Assembly: GCA_964036045.1 (NCBI GenBank)
Contig: OZ038383.1
Span: 107,964,925 to 108,028,924 of the forward strand
Length of the DNA stretch: 64,000 bases
Origin: Eutreptiella sp. 'Long Island Sound 2002'
Lineage: Eukaryota; Euglenozoa; Euglenophyceae; Eutreptiales; Eutreptiaceae
Direction: 5' to 3'
In this document: in pieces, positions 50,572-61,115 of the stretch
Position numbering within the stretch: the stretch's first letter is position 1
Layout of the letters: the number at the start of each line of letters is the position of its first letter
Position numbers and translations under genes: made by a program
The notes under the pieces: generated by a model
What the model saw: only the letters and a program-made list of their open reading frames with translations
What the model was told of the DNA's origin: nothing
Databases searched by the model: none

Positions 50572-52053
50572 TCAGCGCCCTGAGCTCTCCCCTGATGTGC
50601 CTTGAGGCGCTTGTGAGGCCGACGAACCGTCCCTTACTTGCTTGCTCTCTTCCATCTTTCGGTGACAGAGTGGCCATATACCCCCCCCTGCTGAATCCAG
50701 AGGAGGATGGCCCCTCTTTTCTTCTATTCGTCACTCCCCCCCCTGCTGAATCCTTGGGAAACCAGGTAGGGCGACTGACCTTCATATTTTTGAGCTCTTG
50801 GGGCCTTGAAGCCCATACGACGTTGCGCAACGGATGCCGCTGTCATCGGCATTGCGATTTTTTTTGGTGTGTGGTCTGGTTCCATGGCATTTGCGGAATC
50901 CAGACCAGTCGACGTGTGTCTCGAGACTATATATGCCTGAACTCAGGCGTTATCCTGTCCATCCTCCTGCATTTGCCTTATCCTGACCGTGGCGTGGTTT
51001 GGCACTCTGTTCTGAGTGTGTTTACACGCCTATTTACCCAAATTGTTGCTTGTTTTTCTGCCCTCCAGGATATGTGCATCTGTATGTTAAGTGTCATCAG
51101 CCCATCGCTGAGGGATGGACTGTTTGCCACCACGAATCGGGATACAAAGGCGCCTTGAGTCGCCGTGTACATATCCTTACAGCCTGGTCCAGCCTGGACC
51201 AGTACTTGATTACAGATTCTACTGTTTGAGTGCCCGTGATACCGTGTTGCCCTATTCGCTGTGATGTGTGGAGATCCTGATGGCGCCAGGCGGGAAGCCC
51301 AGTTGCCTGACTACACTCCCAGCGGTCCGCCACTGTCAGTCCCAGTGTGAGCCTACCGATTTGCAGACGCACTTGCATTCGGATGGCGGCCTCCGGTGCT
51401 CCTGACCTCGGTCAGTCTGCCTGGGAAACTGGTGGTTTGAGGAGTCGACGCCTCCGCCCACACTGCATGAGGACTCCCTCATGTATGGCCACGCTTCGTG
51501 GTAGTAGGGCGAGGGAAAAGACGGCCTTGATGCCCGATCCCTTCAGGAGGAGTTCCCTTACGATTTGGGGTTCGTAAGGAGTTCGACTATGGCACTCTGG
51601 ACTCGCGTCGTATGGATATGGACATGGTGCGCCCGAGGAAGGACCCGTGGGGACTCTCCCCAGTCGGCGGGCCTTGGGAAGCTTGGGGTAGCCTGATGGA
51701 TCTTTGTGGTCGCTCTCGACTTGTGGGGCCACCTCGGCCGTCGTGTGACGCCTATGTTGGCCGTAATGCCACTGCCACTGTGGTGGTGACCGTAGCAGCC
51801 GGCACCCGGTGCGCCTGGTATGGGTTAACGGGTCCTTTGGATGCCGAACAATCGCCGCCAGGACCCGGGACTTGATACTTGATACTATACATGTGCTACG
51901 AGCTGTTACAGCAGCATACCTATCCCACTGTGGGATACCTATTTTACTGTGACTTACTGATGTGAGGATGTGACACCCCCCCCCCTTCAGGAAGTGGTCC
52001 TGGGTACCCGCTGCCATGCGTGGGTGTTATCGAGCCCCCCCAGGGTTTGCTCT
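50572..52053 (+). other. Element D 3' non-coding region
   Basis: 1.5 kb between the pol stop and the polypurine tract. ORFs here are short and overlapping, without recognisable motifs. The duplicated phrase CCCCCCCTGCTGAATCC occurs at about 50,681 and 50,738. Confidence 0.6.
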
Positions 52054-52064
52054 AAGGAGGGGGG
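52054..52064 (+). other. Element D polypurine tract
   Basis: AAGGAGGGGGG directly precedes the TG of the 3' LTR. Confidence 0.85.
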
Positions 52065-55063
52065 TGAAGCGGTACCCAGAACCCCATGGCCAGGTTACGG
52101 CATACAACCGGTCTCCGGTCCACTAACCCCATGCACGGCGTGTTCCGTGCCGTGAAGCCCCGCATCGGCATCCGATGCACCGCCAGCGGAGATTTGTGTA
52201 TCAGAACATCAGGAATCAACAGGGTTTTATTTTCATATTGTTTCCGTCAATTTTTATGCTTCCGTTCCGATACTCACTGTTTTGACTGCTGGCGGTTGGT
52301 TCGCGACTTTACCGTAACCGCCAGTTTAACTGTTTATAATGGAAATTTTAACGTTATCCGTCACGAAGGCTCCAAAGTCGCCAGGAACTGCATGGATGCT
52401 TCCGCAATTTTCATAATTAATACTCGCAACCTTAATCCGAATTTTTCAGGATGTCGAAATCGGATTTTCGACTTCGACATCCCCGCACTTGATTTGACCT
52501 CTTTCGAGTGGACCTACGTGCTTCCGTATGCACGAATCAACTTCCCTTTTATCCTGCCCTCCATTTGTCTTAAAGATATGGGCAAAACAAAGTTGATTCG
52601 TGAGGCCACTTGTGAAGGTCATATCTCGTGCCGCTTGCGAGTATTGACGACAAGGAAACGTGGGATGTATTCACAATACTCCCGACGTAATTTAGGAAGC
52701 TTCATATGCCTTGCGTTTCTACACATGCGCGCTAGAGTAATGGATCATGGTCAAAGGGGTAGAGTTTGCGTTATAACTCTATGACCATGATATTGCGTGC
52801 GTTAAGATAGCTTTCGAGTGTAGCGCGCAAGTGTTGGTGTTGCATAGGAACTCTCCTTGAGTTCCTATGAGCGATTGACACAAAGTTATGCCCTTGGAGG
52901 GGCATGACATATCGTGGTGGGAGCTACATTTTTGGGCAATATTTGGTATGTGCCATGTGTTGTGTTGCGTGCCCATTTGGCGGGCCCATTGCTCCAAGAC
53001 AAGCCCGCCAATGGACCTCATATTGTGCAAGCCCCTTCTCCATACTCCCTACGGTCAATTGCAAGCCTAACCTTCGTGAAGGGAAGCTTGTGTGGTGATC
53101 CCGAAGCGATGCGTTGGGAGCAAGGTGTGTATTTTGCCATTTTCCATATTTTCATGTGCCCACTTGGGAAGTAGCGCTCGTAGCCTTTTAAGGCGCCCCA
53201 AGTGGAGCACATATATGGGATCGAAGGTCATTGGTGTCAAGGCATCGTGTGTAGAAGGATTAGTTGATTGCACGATCCAAGCCAAAGATATTATAATATA
53301 ATTGTGTGCCCTTCAAGGCACTTTGGTTTGTCTTTGTGCCAAATTTGCCATTTTTGGCTCGTCATGATGTCAAGTGGCGAACGTATATCTCAACGTTGCG
53401 CTCAATTGACATCATGACCCAAGTATGTTATGAGGGTACATACTTCGGTAGCCAACATATCTTGGACCCGGCGAATAACTCCTCTTAGGCTTGGCATACC
53501 GTGGCCGCCATGTTGGCGATTTGGGACTATCCCAAAACATGGGCTCACATGGCGACCCTGCCATTCCCAATACCGGAGGAGTTGGGCGACGCCCCGAAGA
53601 TATGTTGGACATATATGACTTGATACCAATCCTATGGCACACTCCGGTCCGAGTCGGGCATGTGCCTCATTTGCCCTAACCATGAGTGTGCGCAATTTTG
53701 GCCATTTTGAGCAATTTTCCACTTTTGCTGCCCGCCGTGCCCCATGTTCTAACCTTCGTGCACGCCGGACGCATGGACCAATGGACCATATATGACATGG
53801 GTGTTATGGGTAATGGTCCCCATGGTCCACACACCACGTGGGCGAAGCGGAGCCGCCTTCGTCAAGGCGCTAGGCCAAATTGAGTATGGGCAATTTTGCC
53901 ATTTTTGCATTTGTGGACCCAATTGGGATCGTCACCACGCCAGGCAGCATGGAGATCTTTGAGAGCCAAGGGCATGGGAGTCTCCGTTGGACTCCCGGTG
54001 GATCGCGTATGGAATGCCGGATCCGATCTCCAAGCTGGCGTGGAGATATACTATTGGGAACACACTGAATTTTGGCTCATTTCAAGCAGCCAAAATGACC
54101 CAATTTTGGGACCCCAATTTCCCCCTTCCGTGTGGTCAATTGGCGGCCCCATTTCTCTAAGCCCATAGGGAGCCCGGACCTAAATCCAAGTTGTACACTC
54201 AGATATAAGTCCTAGGTCCTGCCTCCTACCCTGTGGGCCATTGGCCTTACCTTGGCTGAGCGAGCCACGCGTGGGAATGACGCCAATTTTGGTGATTTTG
54301 GCATCATGACCCCACTTGACTCATCCGTGTTGCCCTGATGCCGGGACCTCAGAGGGAACCAGGTTGGGTGAGGGCTCCACGGAGTTCGTACTCGAAGGGC
54401 ATAGGGTCAGTTGCCTCGTCCCTACCTCTGGCGGGTCCCGACGAGGGGTCAATTTTGGAGTTTTTCAAGCCAATTTCAGTTTGGGCTGAAACAGCCCATT
54501 TTCAGCTACCAACTCCTGGGTGATAATGGCGGGGCCATATCTCTGGCTCAGAGTGGAGTTGGGACCTGTCGTTAAGGGAGCATAGGGAGCCACCGTCGGT
54601 TGGCCTTGGAACCAATTGGTTTCGAGGAACTCGCCTGTGGCTGTGCGGGACACCTCTCCCATTGGCAGGGTTTCAGGGTCCGGACTGAGCAGGGCATGGG
54701 TTGTGTTTGAGCCCCCGCCCCCATCAGCCACTGAGAGGGTCGGACTTGGGATTGAGATATGAGTCGGGACTGAGTGTCTATTGTCCCTTGATGCCCTTAC
54801 CCCAGTCCAGTCTTAACCCCATGTGTACATATCCTGATGTGTTGCTGTACATACTTTCGTTCCCTCTTTGCAGAGTGGCAAGGATTCTGAAACGCTTTGT
54901 CACATGACACAGGCGTATTGATGCCCATGTGAGCGTAGTGCCTTGCCTGCCTGCTCACCTGTGCGTGTCACCGCAGCGTCCCGTGGCCGGCCCCCCACGG
55001 GAACGCGTCAAAAGCGTTTCACCGCCGCGGGGTTACTCAACCCTCGCGTGCCACTCGGGGCCA
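52065..55063 (+). repeat. Element D 3' LTR, 2,999 bp
   Basis: The second copy, offset by exactly 14,242 bp from the first. Mismatches concentrate in its last 900 bp (for example near 54,270-54,625). Confidence 0.95.
52086..52784 (+). CDS. LTR-encoded ORF of element D, copy 2, 232 aa
   Basis: Same ORF as at 37,844-38,542, still intact, with one amino-acid difference. In the 3' LTR it would lie downstream of pol. Confidence 0.35.
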   Translation: MARLRHTTGLRSTNPMHGVFRAVKPRIGIRCTASGDLCIRTSGINRVLFSYCFRQFLCFRSDTHCFDCWRLVRDFTVTASLTVYNGNFNVIRHEGSKVARNCMDASAIFIINTRNLNPNFSGCRNRIFDFDIPALDLTSFEWTYVLPYARINFPFILPSICLKDMGKTKLIREATCEGHISCRLRVLTTRKRGMYSQYSRRNLGSFICLAFLHMRARVMDHGQRGRVCVITL

Positions 55064-56055
55064 TCCTTGTACTGTTTTGTTGTAAAAACTGATTGAGAAA
55101 ATTCTTGAAAAATCTGTTCCCTGTAATGTTCACAATCAGGATACTTCTGATCGCTTTGGATGACACTACGGATACTACGACCAGCACGTTCATTACGGAC
55201 CTGACATCCCCGTTCAGTGGGGCCTTTCAACCCACTAAACCTCCCTGAGGTGGTGTTTTGCAAGGCTTCTGCCATTCTTGTCTTTAATGAAGGGAGAGGG
55301 GTTTCCCAATCATCCGGCTTGTCTCCGCCCAGAATTCGATCTGGGTCACCATAGGGGTTGGGGGGCCTGTGGTTATTTTCGTCATCATCGTCATCATGGA
55401 GGGAGGATTGAGATGCGTTGAAATTGACCAATCGGAAAGACTGACCCTCTGGTACTGTGAGGGGTACTCCGTCTGGGCTCTGAAAAACTCCTTTTGAGCC
55501 TGCGGGAATTTCTACCCAGTCGACCGCAAACTCGCCCGTCATCCACCACCTCTTGTGTTGTTTCAGGGTGGGGAGTACCATAAACCCCTTACAGCCTTCC
55601 CATCAAATTTTCGTGACGGTCCTGCGGTACAAATGAGGGGGGGGGTGTACCCACAAACACTCGTCACTCCAATTGCTACTAAGCGCGCCACCCCTGCGCT
55701 TGCCGAAATGGCGTGACGCCACCGCTTGAGAAGTATTTCTGGCAAAAGCATCAACTGTGACAGAAATATCATTGCTAGATGACCATTCACGAAATTTGCA
55801 AATAAAACTTGGTGTAATGGTAAGATTGCCGTTTTGGTAGACATGATGCCATGAAAAAGCTGCTTTACGTGCTCGTCTGCCTTGTTGCTGTATAGATCTG
55901 ATTGGGCTCACAATACGTGTTGATGTGTCCCTGGATTGATAACTGAGGGGGGTGTCGGAAACCTTAGGCGAGATGGATGTCCCAAACATGGACGCCATAC
56001 TAAATGTCTCCACTTTAGGGGGTGGGGCATTTGGAGACATATCTTGATGCTCCTA
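55064..56055 (-). pseudogene. pol: Element C linker between dUTPase and RT
   Basis: After the TAG at 56,053-56,055 the frame continues (EHQDMSPNAPPPKVE, then KKAAFSWHHVYQN-like basic region, ITPSFICKFREWSS). It meets a TGA at 55,603-55,605 and goes on in the same frame (VLPTLKQHKRWWMTGEFAVD, an acidic DDDDDEN run, EQIFQEFSQSVFTTKQ) to the edge of element D. The last part matches the stretch just upstream of RT in gypsy elements, and the sequence across D (ARGDHGEVHLELKPG) continues it. No enzymatic domain is recognised here. Confidence 0.7.
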
Positions 56056-58449
56056 ACGGTTGTATCCCCATCCTCCCATAAAATAGTCTGGCGCAAAAGG
56101 GGGGGAATGCTGACTTAGGACTGTCCGTGACGGCGACACATCCTCGGTATCAGCTTCAGAGGAAATTGCCTCTGACCCGGCCTCTGAATCAGAATCCCAT
56201 GACAGGGATCTCACCAAACCTCGGTCACCCTTACCTTTCCCTGGAAGTGGGCTAGGCTCCGCAGGGGATGATAGTGCGGAATGATGTGTAAATGTGGACA
56301 AAATATTGAGGAACTGTTCAATAAATGGATGATTGTCGACTGGGGACTGAGGGGCCACCTCGGGATATAGCGGGTTGTCCAGCAAACGGTCTGCCATGAG
56401 CCTGGCACGCACAGACAACTGATAAACAGTTCCTGACGCCTCTACCGGGATTAAGTAAGGCGATTTCTGCTGCGGGACTTGCCGACAACTAGCGCTACCG
56501 GGTCCCACCGTGGGATCAAATGGGAGGGGTGTGCAGAATAACGCCACACTACCTGCTCCAAGCAGCAACTGCTCAACAACCTTGGCTAATGAGTAGTAGA
56601 AAGGCACAAAAACACATGCAACGTTCCATGAAAAAATTGGGATGAATGTTTGTATGGGGTTTAAGATTTGGAAAATACTGTTTTTATAAGAGCGAAATAC
56701 AGTTGCACAATGTTGGTGGAATGTGCGAAGAATATGTGTGGATAGGGGATGGGGTGTGATTGAATTGATGGGGATGGGATGAATATGATAGACTCTTTTC
56801 AACAAAAACGGGGGAAGGGAAAAAAGAATGGATTGAAGATCCCTGTGGTAGGAATCTTTGATTTTCTGCCTCATCCTGGACTCCAAGAAACACAGCCTAT
56901 CATGTCTTGTACTCTTGATGTGTAGAAGGGGGCGCGTTGTGAGGCCTGTGCTGCCGAAACCACTTGCGCCGCGCGCTGTTGTAGGTAGGGAATCCACCTC
57001 CACTATGTCTGGTATACAACAGGCCTCCGCTATGAGTTGAGCAATTCGGTCACCCCTCCTGGCTATGAAGTCTTGGTTTCCAGAGTTTATCAGAATGATA
57101 CCCACATTTCCTCGGTAATCCAAGTCTACTACCCCTCCGCCCAGGTCAATGCCCCGTTTTGATAGTCCTGACCTGGGGGCTAATCTGGCATAGTATCCTT
57201 CGGGAGCCAAGACGGCTAAATCGGTAGGGACTGTTGCTCTACTCTTGGCTTGGATTACCGTGTCGTGTGCAGCCACAAGGTCCGCTCCCACCGAACCATT
57301 TCTTTCCCGGGAAGGGAGGTGGGCGTATTCAGAAAGACGTTTGACCTTGAGCTGAGGGCGAGAAAATGGACCTTGGTCCCTTCCTGTCGGGCTTTTGAAA
57401 ACAGGGGGCAAAGATTCAGTCAACTCCGCTTTCGGATGGACTGGCCTGCATCGAATGCGCACACTATTGTTGACTCGCTTATCCATCCTCAAATCGAACC
57501 CTTGTTCTGGCATAGGCAACAACATATCAAACATGACTCCATCCCCAAAGGAGTAAGGGTCATGTGTACCCAATCTGCTCGGGGGCGTTGGCGAGTTAGG
57601 CACAGTCGTATTGCAAGGGAGGAGGGAGGGTGTGGATTGTGGTTTACTCAAAACCGCATTTACGTTGCAGGCATGTTCTTTAGGCACTTTAAATCGAACC
57701 TTACATCCCTTAGGATTCAGATGTTGTGTATCGTTACACATGTCGCACTTGTGTTCCTCCCCTTGTTTTTTCAGGATCGACGACAAGGGTTTTTCCGTTG
57801 ATCCATGCAAAGAACAAAAATACATCAAGCGACATTCCAAACATCGTTGAGGCGTGCAAATCGAACAGGTAGAGTTATACCGTGGAGTAATAGACTTAAG
57901 ATGTGCGGGGGAAAGGCGTAGCACTTCTCGTGGCACCAAGTAAGGCACCCCAGGGACCAAAACAAGCTGAAAAGGCTCCAACATTGGGTATCCGAAAAAA
58001 ATCCGGGGTCCTATGGTGTCCATTTTGTACAAAAAGATGTGCTGGAATAGGAAAATCTCAGGACCGTGGCGTCCCCACACCGGCATCAACACATCTACCC
58101 ATGCCCCTTCTCTACCTCCAGGTAGAGTCTGAATTTTATCGACCCCTGTAACCTGTAATGGCTGGGGGGCCGCAATTAAACAATGCGAGTTTGACAAAAA
58201 AAATTCAGGTCCCGCAACAGCTGGGATTAGGCTGCCACTATCAATCAAGGATTCATCTGTAACAGGGGGTGTATTTGAACTCTCAAAATGCAGTTGGGCT
58301 GGAGTGAGGAGCTCTTTTTCAGAGGGGCGGATTTTACGAAACTTATGGGGCTCCCTCACCCATTCCTTCAGTCCTGCGGAGAAAACAAGAGGGGTACGAG
58401 GAATGCTTTCCCATGTCAAACCAGGATTGCTGGCCCATTTCCCGGCCAT
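56053..58449 (-). CDS. pol: Element C protease, Cys-rich region and dUTPase, 798 codons
   Basis: Near residue 65 the motif SLIDSGSLIPA is a retropepsin active site, followed by IFFGYPML. A Cys-rich block (about 200-255: CSICTPQRCLEC, CDMCNDTQHLNPKGC) may bind zinc. All five dUTPase motifs follow at about residues 390-500: VGADLVAAHD, PRSGLSKRGI, GGVVDLDYRGNVG, GDRIAQLI, RGASGFGSTG. dUTPase hydrolyses dUTP and so limits uracil in newly made DNA. After it come a hydrophobic stretch and a long low-complexity tail (SLSWDSDSEAGSEAISSE). The N-terminus overlaps the Gag ORF by about 107 bp in another frame. The frame ends in TAG but continues. The dUTPase looks intact. Confidence 0.85.
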   Translation of the reverse strand: MAGKWASNPGLTWESIPRTPLVFSAGLKEWVREPHKFRKIRPSEKELLTPAQLHFESSNTPPVTDESLIDSGSLIPAVAGPEFFLSNSHCLIAAPQPLQVTGVDKIQTLPGGREGAWVDVLMPVWGRHGPEIFLFQHIFLYKMDTIGPRIFFGYPMLEPFQLVLVPGVPYLVPREVLRLSPAHLKSITPRYNSTCSICTPQRCLECRLMYFCSLHGSTEKPLSSILKKQGEEHKCDMCNDTQHLNPKGCKVRFKVPKEHACNVNAVLSKPQSTPSLLPCNTTVPNSPTPPSRLGTHDPYSFGDGVMFDMLLPMPEQGFDLRMDKRVNNSVRIRCRPVHPKAELTESLPPVFKSPTGRDQGPFSRPQLKVKRLSEYAHLPSRERNGSVGADLVAAHDTVIQAKSRATVPTDLAVLAPEGYYARLAPRSGLSKRGIDLGGGVVDLDYRGNVGIILINSGNQDFIARRGDRIAQLIAEACCIPDIVEVDSLPTTARGASGFGSTGLTTRPLLHIKSTRHDRLCFLESRMRQKIKDSYHRDLQSILFSLPPFLLKRVYHIHPIPINSITPHPLSTHILRTFHQHCATVFRSYKNSIFQILNPIQTFIPIFSWNVACVFVPFYYSLAKVVEQLLLGAGSVALFCTPLPFDPTVGPGSASCRQVPQQKSPYLIPVEASGTVYQLSVRARLMADRLLDNPLYPEVAPQSPVDNHPFIEQFLNILSTFTHHSALSSPAEPSPLPGKGKGDRGLVRSLSWDSDSEAGSEAISSEADTEDVSPSRTVLSQHSPPFAPDYFMGGWGYNR

Positions 58450-59857
58450 TGCAGAAATTACTCCAGGGACGACGGGGGTTGCGGTGGTGTGTCAGCATTT
58501 GCAACATGCTGCAATCCCCTGGCAACTCCCTAGAACTTTCTGGAAGGATGCGGTGAACCTGACCTTGGTACCGAACTGCTCCGCCTTGAAGAAGGAGTAT
58601 GATTTTCGCCTCCTCCCTCTTGTCCTCATTTCGCCGGCGAGGCTTCCAGTTTTTAGGGGCTTTCTCAGGATGCTCAAACCAACATTCAGACGTACGGTGG
58701 TTAGTACCACCACAACGAGAGCACGGATCACGTGTTTGGCTACCTGAGCGGGGGGACTTGCGCCCGTCACTGCTGCGGGGCCGCCCTGCACTGTTTGCAC
58801 GGCTACCACTCCGCCGCCTCTGCTCACCTTGCGAGCCCCCGTGGCGATTTTGGTCATCGTCGCGGCTTCGGCTTCCGCTCCTGTCACGCTCACCTTTTCT
58901 GGGAGTCGGAATTCGGTCCCGGCTCCGCTCACGGTCCCGACTGTAACCGCGCTCTTTTTCCTTACGGTCAGGCCCTTGATGATTACTCTTATCCCTATCT
59001 CGGGAGTAGGACTGCTCACGTGAGCGCCGGTCATCACGTGGACGTGGTGACCGGGAGCGACACTCCTTGTCCTTATTATCGTTGCGCCCGTAACTGTACC
59101 ATCTTTGATCATCCCGTCCTTTACTGAATCCTCTACTACGGTAGTTTCGGTCGTTGTCTGACCTGCGCGGGCTAGGACTGCGTCCTGGCCCCGGACCTCG
59201 ACCATAATGGTCACGCTTATACTTATCCGAGTCCCCACGACCTTGGCTCCGCGAACGAGATCGCTCTTGGGAGCGGTGAGGACTTCGACCACGGTAAGCC
59301 GCCACAGCGCGCAGGTTGGCTGAGGCATATCTTTGCTCTGCAAACTCTTGGTCCTCTTCACCCAAAAGAAAAGGCATAACAACCAAAAAAAATTCCATAT
59401 GACAATACCAACGACCTGCCTTAGCCTGACGGTGGTAAATCTCCTCAATAGCCTCTTTGAAAACCGGCGTCTTCCCGGTGTCGTTGTGTTCCGTCAAAAC
59501 ATCCATAAGGTACTCATGTGCCCAAAAGCAAAGCACCCCGCCAACCACCTTTCTCCCCGCCTTTTGCCATTCAGTATAAAAGTCAACAAATCCTTGGGGG
59601 GAAATACGTTGGGGGGGCAAAGACATATTCCGCCATTTCTGATAATAGTCACTCAAATTGGCACCTCTTCGGCCATCCACTGATATATGGCGAAACAATC
59701 CAAAAAAATCAAGGCGAAAATCACGCTTCGCGTTGCGCCACTTTTCCTCATCGTCAGCAGGTTGACTACAGATGAGCGCTTCCACTTGTTCGATATCAGT
59801 TATGTGCTTACCCACATCATCAAACCAGTCTACAAATTTGACCTCCCAAGCCCCCAA
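58343..59857 (-). pseudogene. gag: Element C Gag, C-terminal part with zinc knuckle
   Basis: It starts in helical capsid-like sequence (GAWEVKFVDWFDDVGKH, LDFFGLFRHISVD, FVDFYTEWQKAGR). A long Arg/Ser/Asp-rich stretch follows (RSRSQGRGDSD, RDRERSRDRIPT), like RS domains. It ends with a canonical zinc knuckle, CSRCGGTNHRTSEC (C-x2-C-x4-H-x4-C). The upstream part is one base out of frame at a run of G near 59,850. Downstream, protease lies in another frame with overlap, which may reflect frameshifting or a mutation. Confidence 0.8.
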
Positions 59858-60434
59858 GAGTCACCCTTCCTGTATTTAGGCACCTCACGCATCTTGCGGA
59901 CGCGTTCCAAAGTTTGTTCATCCAAAAACGGGTGACCTTTCGTGCTGTATATCGCGCCCCGAGAAGGTGGATACCTGCCCTGATATGACGTGTGATTGCG
60001 CTCCTGCCGGAGACGCTCCATCACATCCTCTGGAGGGCGTACCTCCGTGAACGCGCATGACCGACTCAACCTCGTGGGCACCAACTTTACCAAATCCTCC
60101 GGTGGGTGGAGTGCCTTCCTTGGCAAAAAATATCAATCTTCATCAAAACACCATGCTATTTGTAACCATGACTTTTCGTCCAAGATGGTTTCATCCCACT
60201 GTTGAGGGAACGTGGGTTGTCCGGTCTCAGGGGGGGGGATATACTCATTAAAACCGGGAGTGTCATGGCGTCGTACATCATACAGCTTTTTGGGCGTGGC
60301 GGTTGACCTGAGTCCCCTCTGTATGGCCATGGTTGTTGGCTGCCGTCCTCACGGTAGGAAGGGACATCACGCTCCTGCGCAGCTGGAGGTGGGGCCATCG
60401 GTGGGTCCCACGGCGACCCTCTGTGTCTCTTTCA
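59830..60434 (-). pseudogene. gag: Element C Gag, middle part
   Basis: Two frames are used. The right part (KRHRGSPWDPPMAPPPAA) follows a TGA at 60,432-60,434. The left part (FNEYIPPPETGQPTFPQQW, LQIAWCFDED) passes a TGA at 60,133-60,135 and continues in frame (YFLPRKALHPPEDLVKLV, FLDEQTLERVRKMREV). A change of frame lies between them near 60,290. No named domain. Confidence 0.6.
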
Positions 60435-61115
60435 ATACCGTTGTGACTCGGGGGGGGGCTGAGCTTCAAGCATATGCGCCGGAGGAGGAGGAACGTGTCG
60501 CATTTTAACTCCCCTGTATCCCCCGAACGGAAAAAGAGATTTATGGTGTGGTTGAAACTGCCCCGTCAGGGGTTGGTCTGGTGGGTGGTACTGGGCACCT
60601 CCACCATGCTCATGTCCACCCACACTCGCCACATAGGGACGTGGCACTTGGACTGGCTGCACTGGTTGAGGTACCTGACTTTCAACTTTGGCAACCAATG
60701 TGTGCACCTGGTCCCTATGTCTACGTGTATCGCTCACACAATGCTGCGCCTCGCGCTCCGATTCGGCTGCTTGGCGTGCGGATTCACGTGCCGCACTGGC
60801 ATATGCATCAACCTGTTTCATATGCTCAGCTGCACTTTGGGCACTGTTGCTTGCCTGCTCTGCGGCATTCTGAGCCGATTGCATGGCCTCTGAAATGTCT
60901 GTGACAGCATTGGCACAATTGGCAAGGCATTGTTTAGCGTCCACGGCACTTTGCCATGATTGCTTGGCCTGCTCGGTGGCCTGCTCAGATGCCTTGACAG
61001 CGTCCAAGGTGGCTGCTTCAGTTTGTTCCTGGGTCAATTGCACTGTGCTTGTTGACACTTCATGCCTATTGTGCAAATCTTCATCAACACATGTGATTTT
61101 TTTCATCATTTCCAC
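60432..61115 (-). pseudogene. gag: Element C Gag, coiled-coil part
   Basis: An Ala/Gln-rich helix (EQATEQAKQSWQSAVD, MQSAQNAAEQASNSAQ, REAQHCVSDTRRHRD) followed by a Pro/Gly/His-rich stretch. It is in a different frame from the part to its right; the change falls in a run of seven A near 61,148, where eight would restore continuity. Confidence 0.7.

Larger units (their letters stand above)
37823..55063 (+). mobile_element. Element D: chromoviral Ty3/gypsy retrotransposon with 3-kb LTRs, 17.2 kb
   Basis: It has LTRs of 2,999 bp (37,823-40,821 and 52,065-55,063) with TG...CA ends, no length difference, and about 19 mismatches counted by eye (about 0.6%), so it is a recent insertion. A polypurine tract precedes the 3' LTR. 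The 5' LTR is not followed by a TGG-type primer site. It sits in element C between dUTPase and RT. The flanks (CGTAG left, TCCTT right) do not form a target duplication. Pol matches element A in order, including the Dam-like domain. The interior is much richer in GC than A. Confidence 0.95.
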
